Below are positions 32,098 through 43,870 of a stretch of 64,000 nucleotides of DNA, one piece after another (position 1 is the first letter of the stretch; every line of letters starts with the position of its first letter). Origin of the DNA: Archilochus colubris. Its lineage: Eukaryota > Chordata > Aves > Apodiformes > Trochilidae. The position numbers and the translations under genes were made by a program. Location of the stretch: assembly GCA_023079485.1 (NCBI GenBank), contig CM041085.1:29931121-29995120 (forward strand), in the 5' to 3' direction. Below the pieces are notes generated by a model. It made no database searches. It worked only from the letters and a program-made list of their open reading frames with translations, and had not been told where the DNA came from.

Positions 32098-35000
32098 TGC
32101 CACTATTGGTTTGGGGGAATGGTTTTAAATGCAGGAAAGAACCATAGCTGTGCACATTGTAATATTCCTGAGTATGGTTATTTTTCTTCTTTACAGTAAC
32201 AGATTCTATTGGAATTTAGTGCATGAAAAAATGTTAAAAATTCATCTTTTTCAGATTACTTCTACTGCTTTTTAATCTCATTTGTTAGAAGGTTAAATCT
32301 GTACACAGGCAATATTTTTCTTGCTTAACCTGAGATAAATGTAGATAACAAGTTAGAAACTGCTATCATGCCCAAACTTCACTCATCTCTTGCTATTGAA
32401 GGTACATGTAAGTTTTATAATAAAAACTATGCCTAGGTTGACTTTCCTAATGAGTACAACATATATATCCACATAACCTGCTGTGGCACGGTGTTCCATA
32501 ATGCTCTGAATACTCTGTCATGATGGCCAAACAACATGGTTAATTGGAAACCACACAGAATATTTTTGGGTTTTTTGCATATATATGTATAGTGATGTTT
32601 CAGGAATTGTAATTCAGAAATATTGAGCAGGCTTCTATTTCAGTTTGTAGAGTATTTGCAAGTCAATACCTTGAGTATTCCTTTACATAACCATTGTGAG
32701 GAAACACTGTTTTTAGACTGTAGTGTGCAAGAGGAAATAGGATCCAAAATTGAATACTAATGGCTTATAGAGACAGAGTTCAGGGGAATTCTCCATGCCG
32801 TGTGGTTCCTTTAATATTACAGATAATGAAATTAATCAATGTTTGAATTCTGGATGACCAACAGAGGCTACTGTGTGCCTTATATTAGTGTTATACCAGT
32901 CAAAGAACTGATAACCCTTTCTTCTCCCTAAGCAGGGCTTGTTTCAAAAACAACATACTCCATAAGCTGGCTGTTCATTGAACAGAAAGAGAGGAAAAAA
33001 ATTAGTCTAAAACTTAGCCAAACAAAGAAACAGATGGTGAAGACTAGCTTTGTGGTTGAAGGTGATAAAGAACTTTCTTTTTTGCAAAGTACTTTTTTGG
33101 TCAAAATCTTATGCCCTGTTCTATTATATTGCCAACAGGCAGTCTTCACAGACTGCTCTATACCTGCATTCACCTCCTGAGTTGACCGAAATAAAAGTTG
33201 TTGGTATTTTAAGTTATTTCAAAATTATTTCAAATGTTTTCTGCAAGTTTTACTTACTCAGGTTCCTTTCTGCATTCGTTAGACTATATTTGGAGATTCT
33301 TGTGCATGATCAGGGCAGCAAGATTCTTCTCTTGAGGAGGGTGAGTACTTGCTTGTGCTTGTGTTTTCTGTACTTACCTAAGTACATCTTCTGACTTACA
33401 CCATACACCCTAGGGCACCAACTCACAGTGTGAGTTAGAAATGCTTGGAAAGAATCACTGGGTCTTTGGGAGTAAATTGTCTTTGTCCTGCTGTACAACT
33501 GTGGTTTAATTCCTCTCTTTAGTTTGAGTTTTCCTTTGCATATGCTTGTGAAACATATGCTCCTTGTGGCTATCACATAGAAATACCTTTTTGTCTTGGG
33601 GCCTGTAAGGTTTTATAATGGACAAGAGCTCTCAGTAAACCCAACAAATTAAACTAAAATGTAGAAAGACTCAAAATGGAGAATGATGAAGCAGGGGTTA
33701 GGCTAAGCTCTATGGATGGTTCTGTGTTGTGTTAAACATCCTTTCAGCATTATAGCAGTAACTCTTCAGAGAAAACAACCCACACAAGTGCTCCATGCCA
33801 ATTTTTTCCTACTGCTACACTTGTGTGCTGCTGGAATATGAAACTAGGGCTATCACCCAAAGTAGATATATATAGAGTTCTAGGCACAGCGCTTGAGCTG
33901 TAAGGTGCATGACAAAAGCAGTCAAGAGCTGTTGTCAATATATAATTTCACTGAATTCCACTGCCTACACTGCTGCTTTATCAGCTTAAAATAGTAACCC
34001 CTCTTTATCCTGTCCTCTGCATAATGTGAACCCAGCTCTCTGGCAAGCGTGCAACCATCAGTTTTACCTTCTTTTGTGGCAGTCCTAACTACTGGTGAGA
34101 TTGTATCATTCCCACAGGGCCTCACACATTGGTCCAAAAGCTTTGTCAGCTTGGGTTACTCTGGACTCAGTCCAGAAGTGGAAAGTCAAATTTAAAAACA
34201 AAATTGTTGGGTCAATATCACTCAGAGTTGGAATCTTTTTAATATATACTAAGTATGAAAGAGGCAGGAGTTGTCTGTTGCACATATTTTGCCAGTAGAA
34301 AGAAAAATGAGGATTACATATTTGGTGGAGTAAAAAAAAAAATCCCAGACCTTTGGGTGTCCTCCAGTTCCTGCCAGTGAGAGAAATGTGTTTGTTTTAG
34401 CCTGACACAGAATAGATGTAAATGTTTCTTTTTAAACCTCCCTGTGTGGCCACCTCAGTTGTTGAGAATGATGTAAGCCATTGACTTTCCCCCTTAAGTA
34501 GTTGTGGGGTTCACCTAATACTTTTTTTTTTCTAGGAGAGGGCAAAGGTATATTTTCTTAGGTGATTACGTGATTTTTAAGTGGGTACAGAGATGGAGGA
34601 CTTAGCCATAAAACAGATGCTGGGCAATGCTAATTTGCAGGGAAAATCCCTGGGATCAGCTTGTGATTGTGACTTCTGTTTCTTTCCTGGGTTCTGTTGA
34701 GGATAAATATTCACCATGCACAGGGGCAGCTGGCAACAGCCAAAGAGCTGGAGGATGACCAGATCCCATTTAAAGTGCTACATTCAGCAAAGTGCTTTAG
34801 TTGCTTAGGATTTTGGTGGGTTTTGGGTTGTGGTTGGTATTTTTCTGTTTTTGTTTGTTTTGTTGGTATGTTTTTTCTCTAAGTGTAGCCCTCCCTCAGT
34901 ACAAATGAGCCACAGTAGGATGTTGGAAAGTACCAGTGAGATCCCCATGAAGCAGTAGCCTGTGCTTGCTGCTGGCACTCAGCTGCCACACATTTGAAAG

Positions 35001-35187
35001 TATTCCAGGGGTGCCTTTGCAGATAAATATGCTTCAGACTCTTATGACCTTTGCTTGAAGGCTTTTTTGTTTGGGAAATACTGAGAGCCACAGTCTAAAC
35101 TGATACATTTATGTAATGGCTTTCCAAGTAACTGCATTCTTCTCAGTACTACTTATTAATGTGTTTCCTTCTTCTATCCCCCCTTAG
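32098..35187. other. Non-coding stretch between CR1 and candidate exon
   Basis: AT-rich, without recognised genes or repeats. Short A/T-alternating patches near 32.46 and 32.58 kb. Confidence 0.6.
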
Positions 35188-35276
35188 TTGTTTCCAGTGC
35201 AATTGCTTCTAATGAAATTGCAAATCATACTTCCAATGAAAGTGTTAATAATGCCAAGAAGAAAAACAGGCCATAA
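35188..35276 (+). CDS. Candidate alternative last exon (CNKSR3?)
   Basis: A very good splice acceptor is visible: CTTATTAATG as a branch-point-like site, then an almost pure pyrimidine run and TTAG at 35184-35187. Entering in phase 1, the frame reads VSSAIASNEIANHTSNESVN and NAKKKNRP, then TAA at 35274. CNKSR3 exon 12 leaves in phase 1, so skipping exon 13 would give ...GRK-V-VSSAIAS... in frame. No good donor follows within the segment, and an ATTAAA lies at 35441, so it would be terminal. The KKKNRP ending recalls the KKKNKGP of the CNKSR2 linker before its PH domain, which may be coincidence. Alternatives are an unused cryptic acceptor or a 5' exon of the downstream gene. Confidence 0.3.
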
Positions 35277-35289
35277 AATTTGACCTATA

Positions 35290-35360
35290 ACCTGCAAAAA
35301 CCCCCCAAAACCCAACACAAAAACTGACCACAAAAAACCCCAAATCAAACAACCCAAAGT
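35290..35360 (+). repeat. A/C-rich low-complexity tract
   Basis: About 70 bases made almost only of A and C (runs such as AAAAACCCCCCAAAACCCAA), immediately after the stop of the candidate exon at 35188. Confidence 0.8.
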
Positions 35361-35440
35361 GCAGGAAGAAATATTTGGGTTTTGTTTTTTTTTTCTTTTC
35401 CCCTGCCTTATGAATGCAAACTCAGTGAATTATAAAAATA

Positions 35441-35446
35441 ATTAAA
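35441..35446 (+). promoter_or_regulatory. ATTAAA, possible poly(A) signal
   Basis: A variant poly(A) hexamer 165 bases past the stop of the candidate exon at 35188. It would complete a terminal exon of about 280 bases if that exon is used. Confidence 0.25.
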
Positions 35447-38400
35447 CTATGGATTTTTACCCCAGTGAAATTATCAGCCACTTCAGTGGATACATCTTGG
35501 AGGATTTATTTGGTGTCATTACATGGTAACAGGAGGTGAGGACAGTAGTTCAAGTGTTGTAGGTCCTTGAAGAGCAACTGTGGTGGTGCAGTGTCTCTCC
35601 ACAGAACCTAAACAAAGGTTTTCTTAAGTATAATGCTATTCCAGATGCAGCTGGCTTCCCTAAGCTCACTGAATGTCTCAATGAACACACAGATATCTTC
35701 ATATTTCTGACACCTGGCACAGCTCTTGGCCACCTACTTGTGGTGGGACTTTGGTATAAGTTGCTGTGAGTCAGATGAGTACAAGATAATTGATCTCCAA
35801 AATTAATTATTTCCCTTTCCCTATTTCATTCTTCCCCTCTGACCTATTCTTTCCTACATTAAAGACAATGGACTTTCCAGGATTTTCTTGCACAAACAAA
35901 CAGCTATAAAGCTTTTAACATTTATAGCATAATTTGGTTTGTTTTGTTGTCCAAGAGACTTTTAGCCAGAGCTTTCCAGTAAAAATAGCACTGCAGGCAA
36001 GATAGTATTTCTAAGCCTTTTATTCACATAAGAATTCCTCTCTGCTTAGTAAGCTGTCTGCTTGGACTCTGCTTTTAAACTGCTTAGACCACCCCAGGCA
36101 ATCCTTGGCCCTCCAAACACATCAGCTTCTTATAACTGGTGAGGAAGAGAGGTTTGCTTTTTCTCTTCACTCTTGAGTTTTGCAGTGCTGGATGGATGGA
36201 AAGATGGGTGTAGACCTAGAGTAAAAGCCTTCTGCCTTTTCCCACCTGCCCTTTCCCTGCTTTTAATGCTTTTGCTTGGAAGAAAGAAGAAGGCTGAAAG
36301 GTCCCCCCTCCCTTTCTTTCTCTCAGAAGCTGAATTTCAGGCCTAAAAATTCAGCTAAAAATTCATTAAAGTTTAAAGTTTAGCTAAAGTAAAAATATGA
36401 ATGTAGAAAGTTTTTGGTTGCAGGAGAGATGAGTAATTGTTCAGGTATTTTTTAGAAGTAATAAAGACAGTAAGTACAGCTGTTTAGGAATTTAGAATCA
36501 GGTGCAGTTAATTGCTTCCCAGTCAGAAGGTTTGCTTGAGATGCTGCAGATGTGGCTGGGGATTAACCCTTCAGGCGGCAGCTCAATAATTAGCTCCAGG
36601 GCTCTATCTCCTGCTGTCATGCAGGGACTGTTCTCAGGCTTTTTTAAAGGAATGGGATGGATTTTTACTAGCAGCATCTACACTGACAGGTTCTTTCTGC
36701 CCTGTAGTCAAGTAGAGGGTTTCCTTCCTCTTCCAGTGTGGCTTTTTCATGATCTGGAAGGCAGGTGAGCCTCCCTGCAGGGAGAGAGGGGTGAGCATAG
36801 ACCTGTCCACATGAGTGGTGCCATCTCCTGTGGTGAGCAACCTGCACTTGGTTGCTGTGACAGTGGTGACCCCAAATATTTCCTTCTGTTGATCAAAGCA
36901 ACATTTCTGTTGGTTTTCTGTAGGTCTTGAGGATTTGACCAGTCCATTGTATGTGTTTTTGTCTTCTACCTGAGCTCGAGCTGAGCATCCCATGACTTGG
37001 GATGGCATGGGTGCTCCATGTGCACTTGGACAGGAGTTGTGTGTTCCTCTGGATGACTCCTCACTGAGCATCCTGAACATGTTCTGCACTTCTGCCCCTG
37101 CAGAAGGCAGTGTTGTGTTTGACCTGTTTGTGCTGCTTTTGTTCTCTAGGATAAATAAACATTTCTCCTGCTAAGCAAACAGGGCTTGTCTGGCCTGAGG
37201 TTCTCTCCAAGGCAGCATTAGGTCTGATTCTTCTTTTTATTTTTTGTGTCAAATTTGTGGTTTATTAGAGCTGTTCATGATTAGTGGTTTCAGGAATGAA
37301 ATTAAAAATGGGATTTTATTAATGAAGAGGATCCAAGTAAAAATTTGAACAAGTGTGAAAACACCAAGGAAATTGGAGAAGTAAAATCAGGCACTGTTTC
37401 TTCATCTTAGAGCAGTACTAAAACAAAAATACGCCAAGTATATGTGTATGTGGTTTGCATTTTTTTTCTTTTTTGTTTTAATTCTCAGTCTACTGTTTGG
37501 ATACTTTTAATATTACTTTTTTTGCAAGTTTTTAGGTAGTGAGAATGTCTTGAAATTTCAAAATGTAGCTTCACATACAGCTGCTGATCATTATGCTGTT
37601 GTATCTGGGAGAGCAGACTGCTTGCAGCCTCTGGCTTTTCTGTTCCTTTCCAACCCTCCCACCCTAAAGCCAAGGCACATCACATCAGGTGACTTTCAAA
37701 ATTATGAGCTCATTGCTAGATCCTCTTTTCACTGCCTTGTTTGATGCAACTTTGAGAACAATATAAAATAGATTTTTAAAGGATGGAGATACTGCAGTAC
37801 ATAAGCATGGGTAGATGTCATTTATTAATCAGTTAAGAACTGGAGCTGTTGTAAGGTAGTGGATATACTGTTGTATTTTAGATGGAAAGTTTTTCTTCAA
37901 ATAGAAATTTTGTTGATATGTACTGGGACTATTAATCATGCATTTGTTTCCAAAATGCACAAAGCAGCATTTGTGTGCAGCTTCAGTAAAGTTCACATGG
38001 AAAAGCTGAATCGTCCAAGCCATCTGAATGATGCACACTATTGGGTGGTTGTTTTCTTCAGCAAGCAGCTGGTGATCTCTCTTCCTGTATTCGTAGTGGG
38101 GGGAAGGGAAGGTTGAAAAGGAAGATGAGAAGTCTCTGTAGGGAGGGAGCCCTCCTGGTTCATATGTGCAAAGCTCATTGTTTTCCTGAGAGATCTCTAG
38201 GTTTGTGGTAAGTTAAAACTATTTAAAGGACTGAAAAGGTGATCTTTCTTACAAGTAGGTTATAAAGTGTTTTTTTACTATAAAATATAATACTTTATAT
38301 ATTTTTCAAGCTTGATTTGCTTAGTGTAAGTTATATTTCAAGCAGTGCTTCATGGGGAGGACATGGGAGTTGTGCTAGGGCTGGGGATGCTTTGAGTGGC

Positions 38401-39429
38401 TTCTGCATCTGCTTTTCCTCTCTGAAAATCAGGTGAACTGTGAGATTTGTTACTTTCCATTGCAGTAAAATGGCAACTCGACTTACCTCTTGTGCTGCCT
38501 ATGTTGAACACCTAAAACTTAATTTACTTTTTTACCTATGTAAACTCAGTGGTAACAGGGAGCTGTTTAAAGATAAAAAAATTCCAGTTAAGGAGTGAGA
38601 CACATAATTAATAGGGTTAGGATGGGGAACAGTTGTTTCACAGCCACAACAGCCCCTGGCCCCCTGCTCCCTGCAACTATAACATCTTTAATTTTCCTCA
38701 TATAGGATGTAATCTAGTTTTCTAGTGGAATACTATGTTTAGTTGACCTTGGAAAAGAAGTTAACTGTTTTTTATACTCCATCCCTTTATTACAGCATGT
38801 CTTCTCTGTTTAGATAGTAATTTTTTCTTTTGTAGCAAGCCATAGCTTACATTTGCAACTTGCTGAGCATGCTGGGTCAGTGATTAAATTGGCTTCTACA
38901 CACTTTCATGTTATATGGTGACAATACAACTCAAAAGGCCTAAAGAGCAGCAGCAAGAGCCTGGGACTGGAATGGGAAAAGCAACATACAGGAGCTCCAG
39001 GAGTTCTGTTCAGAGTCTTGTTGGCTCAATTTTTCTTCTTTCCTTTTTTTCCCTGCCCAAGCTGAAGAGGGATGCAGGAGGCATTCAGATTTTCTTTTGA
39101 TTCTGTAACAGCCTCTGTGACTGTCAGTATGAATAATAATCTTCCAAAAAAATTTTGGTAAAATGCTTGTATTTCTAACACAGAACAGAAAAAATGCTCA
39201 GGGAAGAGTCTCTCATTGACTGTGCTAGGAGAGGGCACTTACATTCCTTTTGGTGACTGTAATTTTAGGGCTGGCAGTGGGAGTCATATAACCTGAAGTA
39301 TTTTCCTGCAGCAACTATTTCTAATGAGGGGGCAACAGCCTCCTTAGGTATCTTTGCTTAGAAAACATTTGCCTTAAGGAGATATTTAATAACATTATAT
39401 TGCATAGTCTTAAGAACATATGTCTGAAT
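35447..39429. other. Non-coding stretch
   Basis: No genes or clear repeats. A slightly GC-richer patch at 36.5-37.2 kb carries a 151-codon minus ORF (36634-37089) with no recognisable similarity. Confidence 0.6.
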
Positions 39430-39722
39430 GGTTGTCATAAGAACAAGCATAATAAAGATTTATATAAGAAATGTATAGGTCAAGAGACAGTAGGCTTAAA
39501 TTACAATATAAAGCTTGAAGCTGGTAGAGTAATTTAAATTCAAGGAGAATTAAGCACAGGTTTAGGCTGCTGAAGAAATCTGTGGAACTTCCATTATGTG
39601 GCGTCTTGAAGAACAGGTTAGGCAGCCTATGTCAGGGATAGCCCAAGTATAATGATCCTGCTGAGAGGGACATACTTAATGACCTATTGATGTCTCTTTC
39701 CAACCTTATAAATCTCTGCAGA
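39430..39722 (+). mobile_element. Ancient CR1-type LINE 3' end, plus strand
   Basis: Decayed but ordered match to the 3' end of old amniote CR1 elements: AGGCTGCTGAAGAAATCTGT, CTTGAAGAACAGGTTAGGCA, GTCAGGGATAGCCCAAGTA, then ATGACCTATTGATGTCTCTT and TCCAACCTTATAAATC. It is more diverged than the other CR1 copies, so an older insertion. Confidence 0.7.
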
Positions 39723-42700
39723 TGTGAGTAGGTCCTATATAATTGCATCCTGGTAGAGGTTATCAAGTGTTTTCAGGTTGTTCTGGATAAAAACCACCAA
39801 AGGCACTTCAAATAATGATAACCATAGTGAAGTTCTGAGGTTTAAAGGAGCCTGAGGCAATCAAGTGAATGCATGAGAGGATTCAGTTCAGTGGAAAAGC
39901 AGCAGTCAGTACAGTGGAAATCAATACCTTTGCAAATTCACAGTTGTATTGAATAAAATAATCATCTTCTGCAATTACCATTGTCATTCCTTCAGTCAAG
40001 ACACCTGGAGAACATTGGAAAAACTGTCATTTAAGTTGAGGAACTGCATTTTTTCTGGCTTAACGAAAAGAATGTATTACAGACTCCTGTAAAAATTCTG
40101 AGTCTTCAAAAGAGAGTATATTGGTAGCTCTAGAAGGCATTTTAGTCTTCAAAAACCAAAGATCTACAAAAATCTATTCTTCTCTATCACTTCCTTTGAT
40201 GTGATAGAGTTGAAAGACCTTCCCTTCCCCTCCCCAATTCCTCTTGTAATCCTTAATTTTTACAAAGGAAAATAATTTGTAGGTAGGCATGGTGACTCAG
40301 TGCTTGTGGAAGTAGCTTTTGTCCGTGTACAAGATTCTTGTTAAAAAAAGCTGTGAAGCAAAACCGAAATAACCACCCTCATCTTCTTTCAACCAATGGG
40401 TTGCCCAGGGATAGGAGCTTTGTGGGGAGACATGGTGATGGTATTATACTGAGAAATTAATTTCCCACACAGTGCAAGTCATCAGTGGCCAGTCTCCAGC
40501 AAGCAGCACAAGATGCCTTGAATATTTTGGCATGCAATTCTGTTAGAAAACTCCAAAGAGAAGGAAGTGAAAGAATGATGACAAGTCTCTTGCAAGCCAA
40601 TTTAGAGATATGGAACTTCATTTGCACAAGAGTCCTATATCTCTCTTCAGCAAAAAGCATGGTGGGAAGTGAGACTGACTCTGTCTTTCCTACTACTGAA
40701 AAGAATGAGCCCTCTGATTTTCCGTGTCATCCCTGAACACAGTCTGGTCTGCTGTCTTCTCTCTTCTATGAACTATTAATTCTTTCCACAAGTAACACAT
40801 AATCTTCTTCATGCCTGTCACTATAACCCTCACTGAAATTTGATGCACATATAAAGGCAGTAGTTATTTTTGGAAGCAATAGATGAGTCTGTGTTTCAGA
40901 TTCAAAGATATGTTCTTGGGCAAGCTTTCAGATAATCCATTTATATGCAATTAAACTGCTTTGAAGATGTGAAGTGCTGTGTTACTGATAAATACTGATT
41001 AGTCATGCAAACAAATGGAAATGTTTTAATTAGGACAATTTCAACATGACTCGTACTGTGGAAAAGAACCTATATAAACATATTAAGTAGGTAGTTTATT
41101 AGTGGGAACAACCTATGATTAAGGATGTTGTGTTTTAATTTTGGGACAAAGGGGGTGGGGAAAAATAGACATAGCAAAGTAGCAATGCAAGAGAAAAATA
41201 ATCTGATAAACTAAACCCAATAACTAATAGCCTGTTTTTCAAAGTATGTAGAAAACTACATATGAAATGTGTGTCTTTTCAGCTCTGCTTGAGCCACTGT
41301 ACAACTTCGAGTAGGCTGAGGGTGCCCTGATGTGTACTGCCTGAAATGTGGTAACTTTGCCAGCTGGTCACTGTTTGAGTCTACCTATATGTCCTATCGT
41401 TTTTTAGTAGTTTTGTTCTATGATTTGCCACCATTATTTGCCTTCTTTCTTACAAAGGCTTTTTTTCTGGGTGATCTGCCAGCATTCTGACTGGCAGTAA
41501 CAGTAAGTGCCTGGAACATTCACCCTAAGGCCTTGTGGAGTTATATAGGAGATGTGTGACAAAGGTTGCAGGGTCATTTTATATCTACTTCATAGTCATT
41601 TTTTAATATGTGTGCAATTACATGTAAAGTGAATAGAAATTGAGGGCCAGGATAAAGGTGTTGTGTTGCTCTATAAATGTTCAGGAAAGCTTTGAAGAGT
41701 TAGAGCCTGATCCTTCATGTTCTTGCATGTGGTTGCACCCTAGGCTTTTGCTTCCCCTGAAAAACAGGATCTGGTATCTCTGTGATGGGGAATAGAGTAG
41801 GATATCAGACTAATATAATTGATATGTGTGTGTTTATCACCTTTGATAGCATATCTGGGTGAGGTAAGTGACAAATATCAGGTGGACTGTGGGAATAAGT
41901 TCATGAAATTATGCGTTGTCTTTTTGGTTTTGTGACAGGATTTGTTTATAGTAGGGTGTGCCAGAGTTCAATTAACCTCCAGCTAAAAATCAGGAGAAGC
42001 AAAGCATCATAAAGACTATGTAGTGCCTCAATATATTGTCTGCCAGCCAGTCACAAGACTCGTAGCCTGTTTACATTAAGCCTTTACATTTTATTCACAA
42101 ATTAAAGTGAATCTTCCAGTCTGACTTCCTAGTTTCAGTGGAGTTTGCCTGAGCTTTATATAAGCACATTTATGTTTGTAAGTGTATGTATATATAAACA
42201 TATCTTTTTGAATCTTGCCCAAATTTAAGCTACTTATCTATAACATTTTCTAGAGGTGGAATTGCAAGACTTGTCAGCTCTGTATTTCAGAGTCACTTTC
42301 ACCTTTGCTGCAGCCCTCCCCAAAGGACTTATACTAAAAATCTATAGGCAAAGCACACAGATCTCCCAGTTGTGTCATGGCCCTGTCCCAGCAGCAAGCC
42401 TCCTTACCTAGAAAAGGGGTAAAATCAGGCTCAACTGAAAGGTTTCATGATGCACCTCATGTGTAACTTGCAACTTTACACCTGTATGAGAGATATATTT
42501 ATCTGACTTTCTTTTTTCGTTTAAACTGAGAATATACAACAATAAATTTTTACAATTATAGGTATTTCAATATTTTTATGGCTGTCTACACAAAGTTCAG
42601 TGCAAAATATCTTGTTAATCATTGCTATTCTCTTTCTAGTGTACAGGTTATACTCCAAGTGCAGCTGTGTTTGTCTTTGCCTTAAAAAGAGGTCATATTG

Positions 42701-43026
42701 ACATTTAGAGTTGTGCTTTGAAAAAACTACTGTGACTTCATGACCTTTGTAAAGCTGGTATTCTCCGCCTTTTAAATAGGAACTTTCACTTGAGGAATTT
42801 ACAACAGATTCTCCACTCAGTCCTGCACACTTAGATCCTGGCTTTGTTCCAGATTATAGAAACTACATTTGTAATTGCCTTATTTACAAGGCAGATTTTC
42901 CCCACCTTGTTTGCTTTTGCTTAACTTGACAGATTTTAGACTATCAGGCGCCACTTAACCATTTTTTTTTTTTTTAAAAAAAAAGGTTTCTTTTGAAAAA
43001 ATAAAAAGGTTGTTTGTTTAGTGGGG
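39723..43026. other. Non-coding stretch
   Basis: AT-rich with no recognised genes or repeats. T and A homopolymers at 42962-42986 border the retrocopy-like region that follows. Confidence 0.6.
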
Positions 43027-43045
43027 TTTTTTTTGTTTTGTTTTG

Positions 43046-43870
43046 TTTTTTTTTTTTTTTTTGGCTTTAAAGTCTATCTGTTCTATTAAGACATGCCATC
43101 ATGTGCCCTGTGCCTTCTCACTGCCCAAACGAGCTTCTCTTCAGTACCTTCTTCCCAATGACCCTACCAGGTGGTCCTGGGCTCAGCGTTTTCTTTAGGA
43201 AGTAGTTGATGGGTGAGAGCAGGGGGAATCCAGAGTTTGTTTTGAGACCATCAGGCTGTAAGAAAGGTCCCAAATGAGCTGATAGTCCTTCTGGTGTCTG
43301 TGGTTTCCACTGGATTCCTCCCACTGAGGGGGAAAAGGCTTTGGTCTAGGGCTAGGTCCAATCCATGACAGTGGAGGTGGAGGAGGAATGGTCCTCCTCT
43401 GTGCCATGCTAGAGGCTGAACTATGTCTGGAGGAGCCAGGGTGTCTGTCTGATTACACCAGGAGCACTGGGTGTTGCTGAAGATCCCCGAGGAGGATTGT
43501 AGATTAGAGCAAAGAGGAGGATCCTGCACCATACGTGAAACATGATGTCTGCAGAGTCCATCCTCCCAGCACCGTCATCATGCGAGGTGAAAGCAGGCAC
43601 AGTGTGGTAGCACCACTGAACCTCATGCCTCCTTACTCCTCCAAGATTGGCACCTTCTCCTCACTGGTGTCCTGAGGCATTTGTGCCTGTGGTTTTAGTC
43701 AGAAGGCCTACGGCTGAGGAAGATCTTTCTCTTGGATACAGTACTCTGGTGCTTGCATGCTGGAGCCTCCTCACCCTGCTCCCTTCACAGAGCATGTGAC
43801 AACATTAGAGGGACAGCTGGAGAGATCTGGTGTTTTTCTGCAGACTGCATCATCTGAAGTGGGCAACCCT
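43046..43870 (-). pseudogene. Probable processed pseudogene of an unidentified Pro-rich protein
   Basis: A GC-rich block stands out from AT-rich flanks. Read on the minus strand it gives protein-like sequence in successive, shifted frames, then a stop (43103) and a 17-base A tract (43046-43062 as T on plus), as for a reverse-transcribed mRNA. Visible segments in order are YNPPRGSSATPSAPGVIRQT, RHSSASSMAQRRTIPPPPPL, SWIGPSPRPKPFPP, then after a +1 shift GIQWKPQTPEGLSAHLGPFL, TNSGFPLLSPINYFLKKTLS and GPPGRVIGKKVLKRSSFGQ before TGA. Upstream parts contain further stops. I do not recognise the parent gene. The 5' limit (about 43.87 kb) is uncertain. Alternatively it is a decayed repeat with chance open frames. 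Confidence 0.45.

Noticed and set aside
36634..37089. 151-codon minus ORF
   Set aside because: Low-complexity-free but unrecognised; no start context, splice sites or poly(A) evidence. Left as chance.
42962..43062. T and A homopolymers as a regulatory element
   Set aside because: Better explained as the A tail of the minus-strand retrocopy plus low-complexity slippage.
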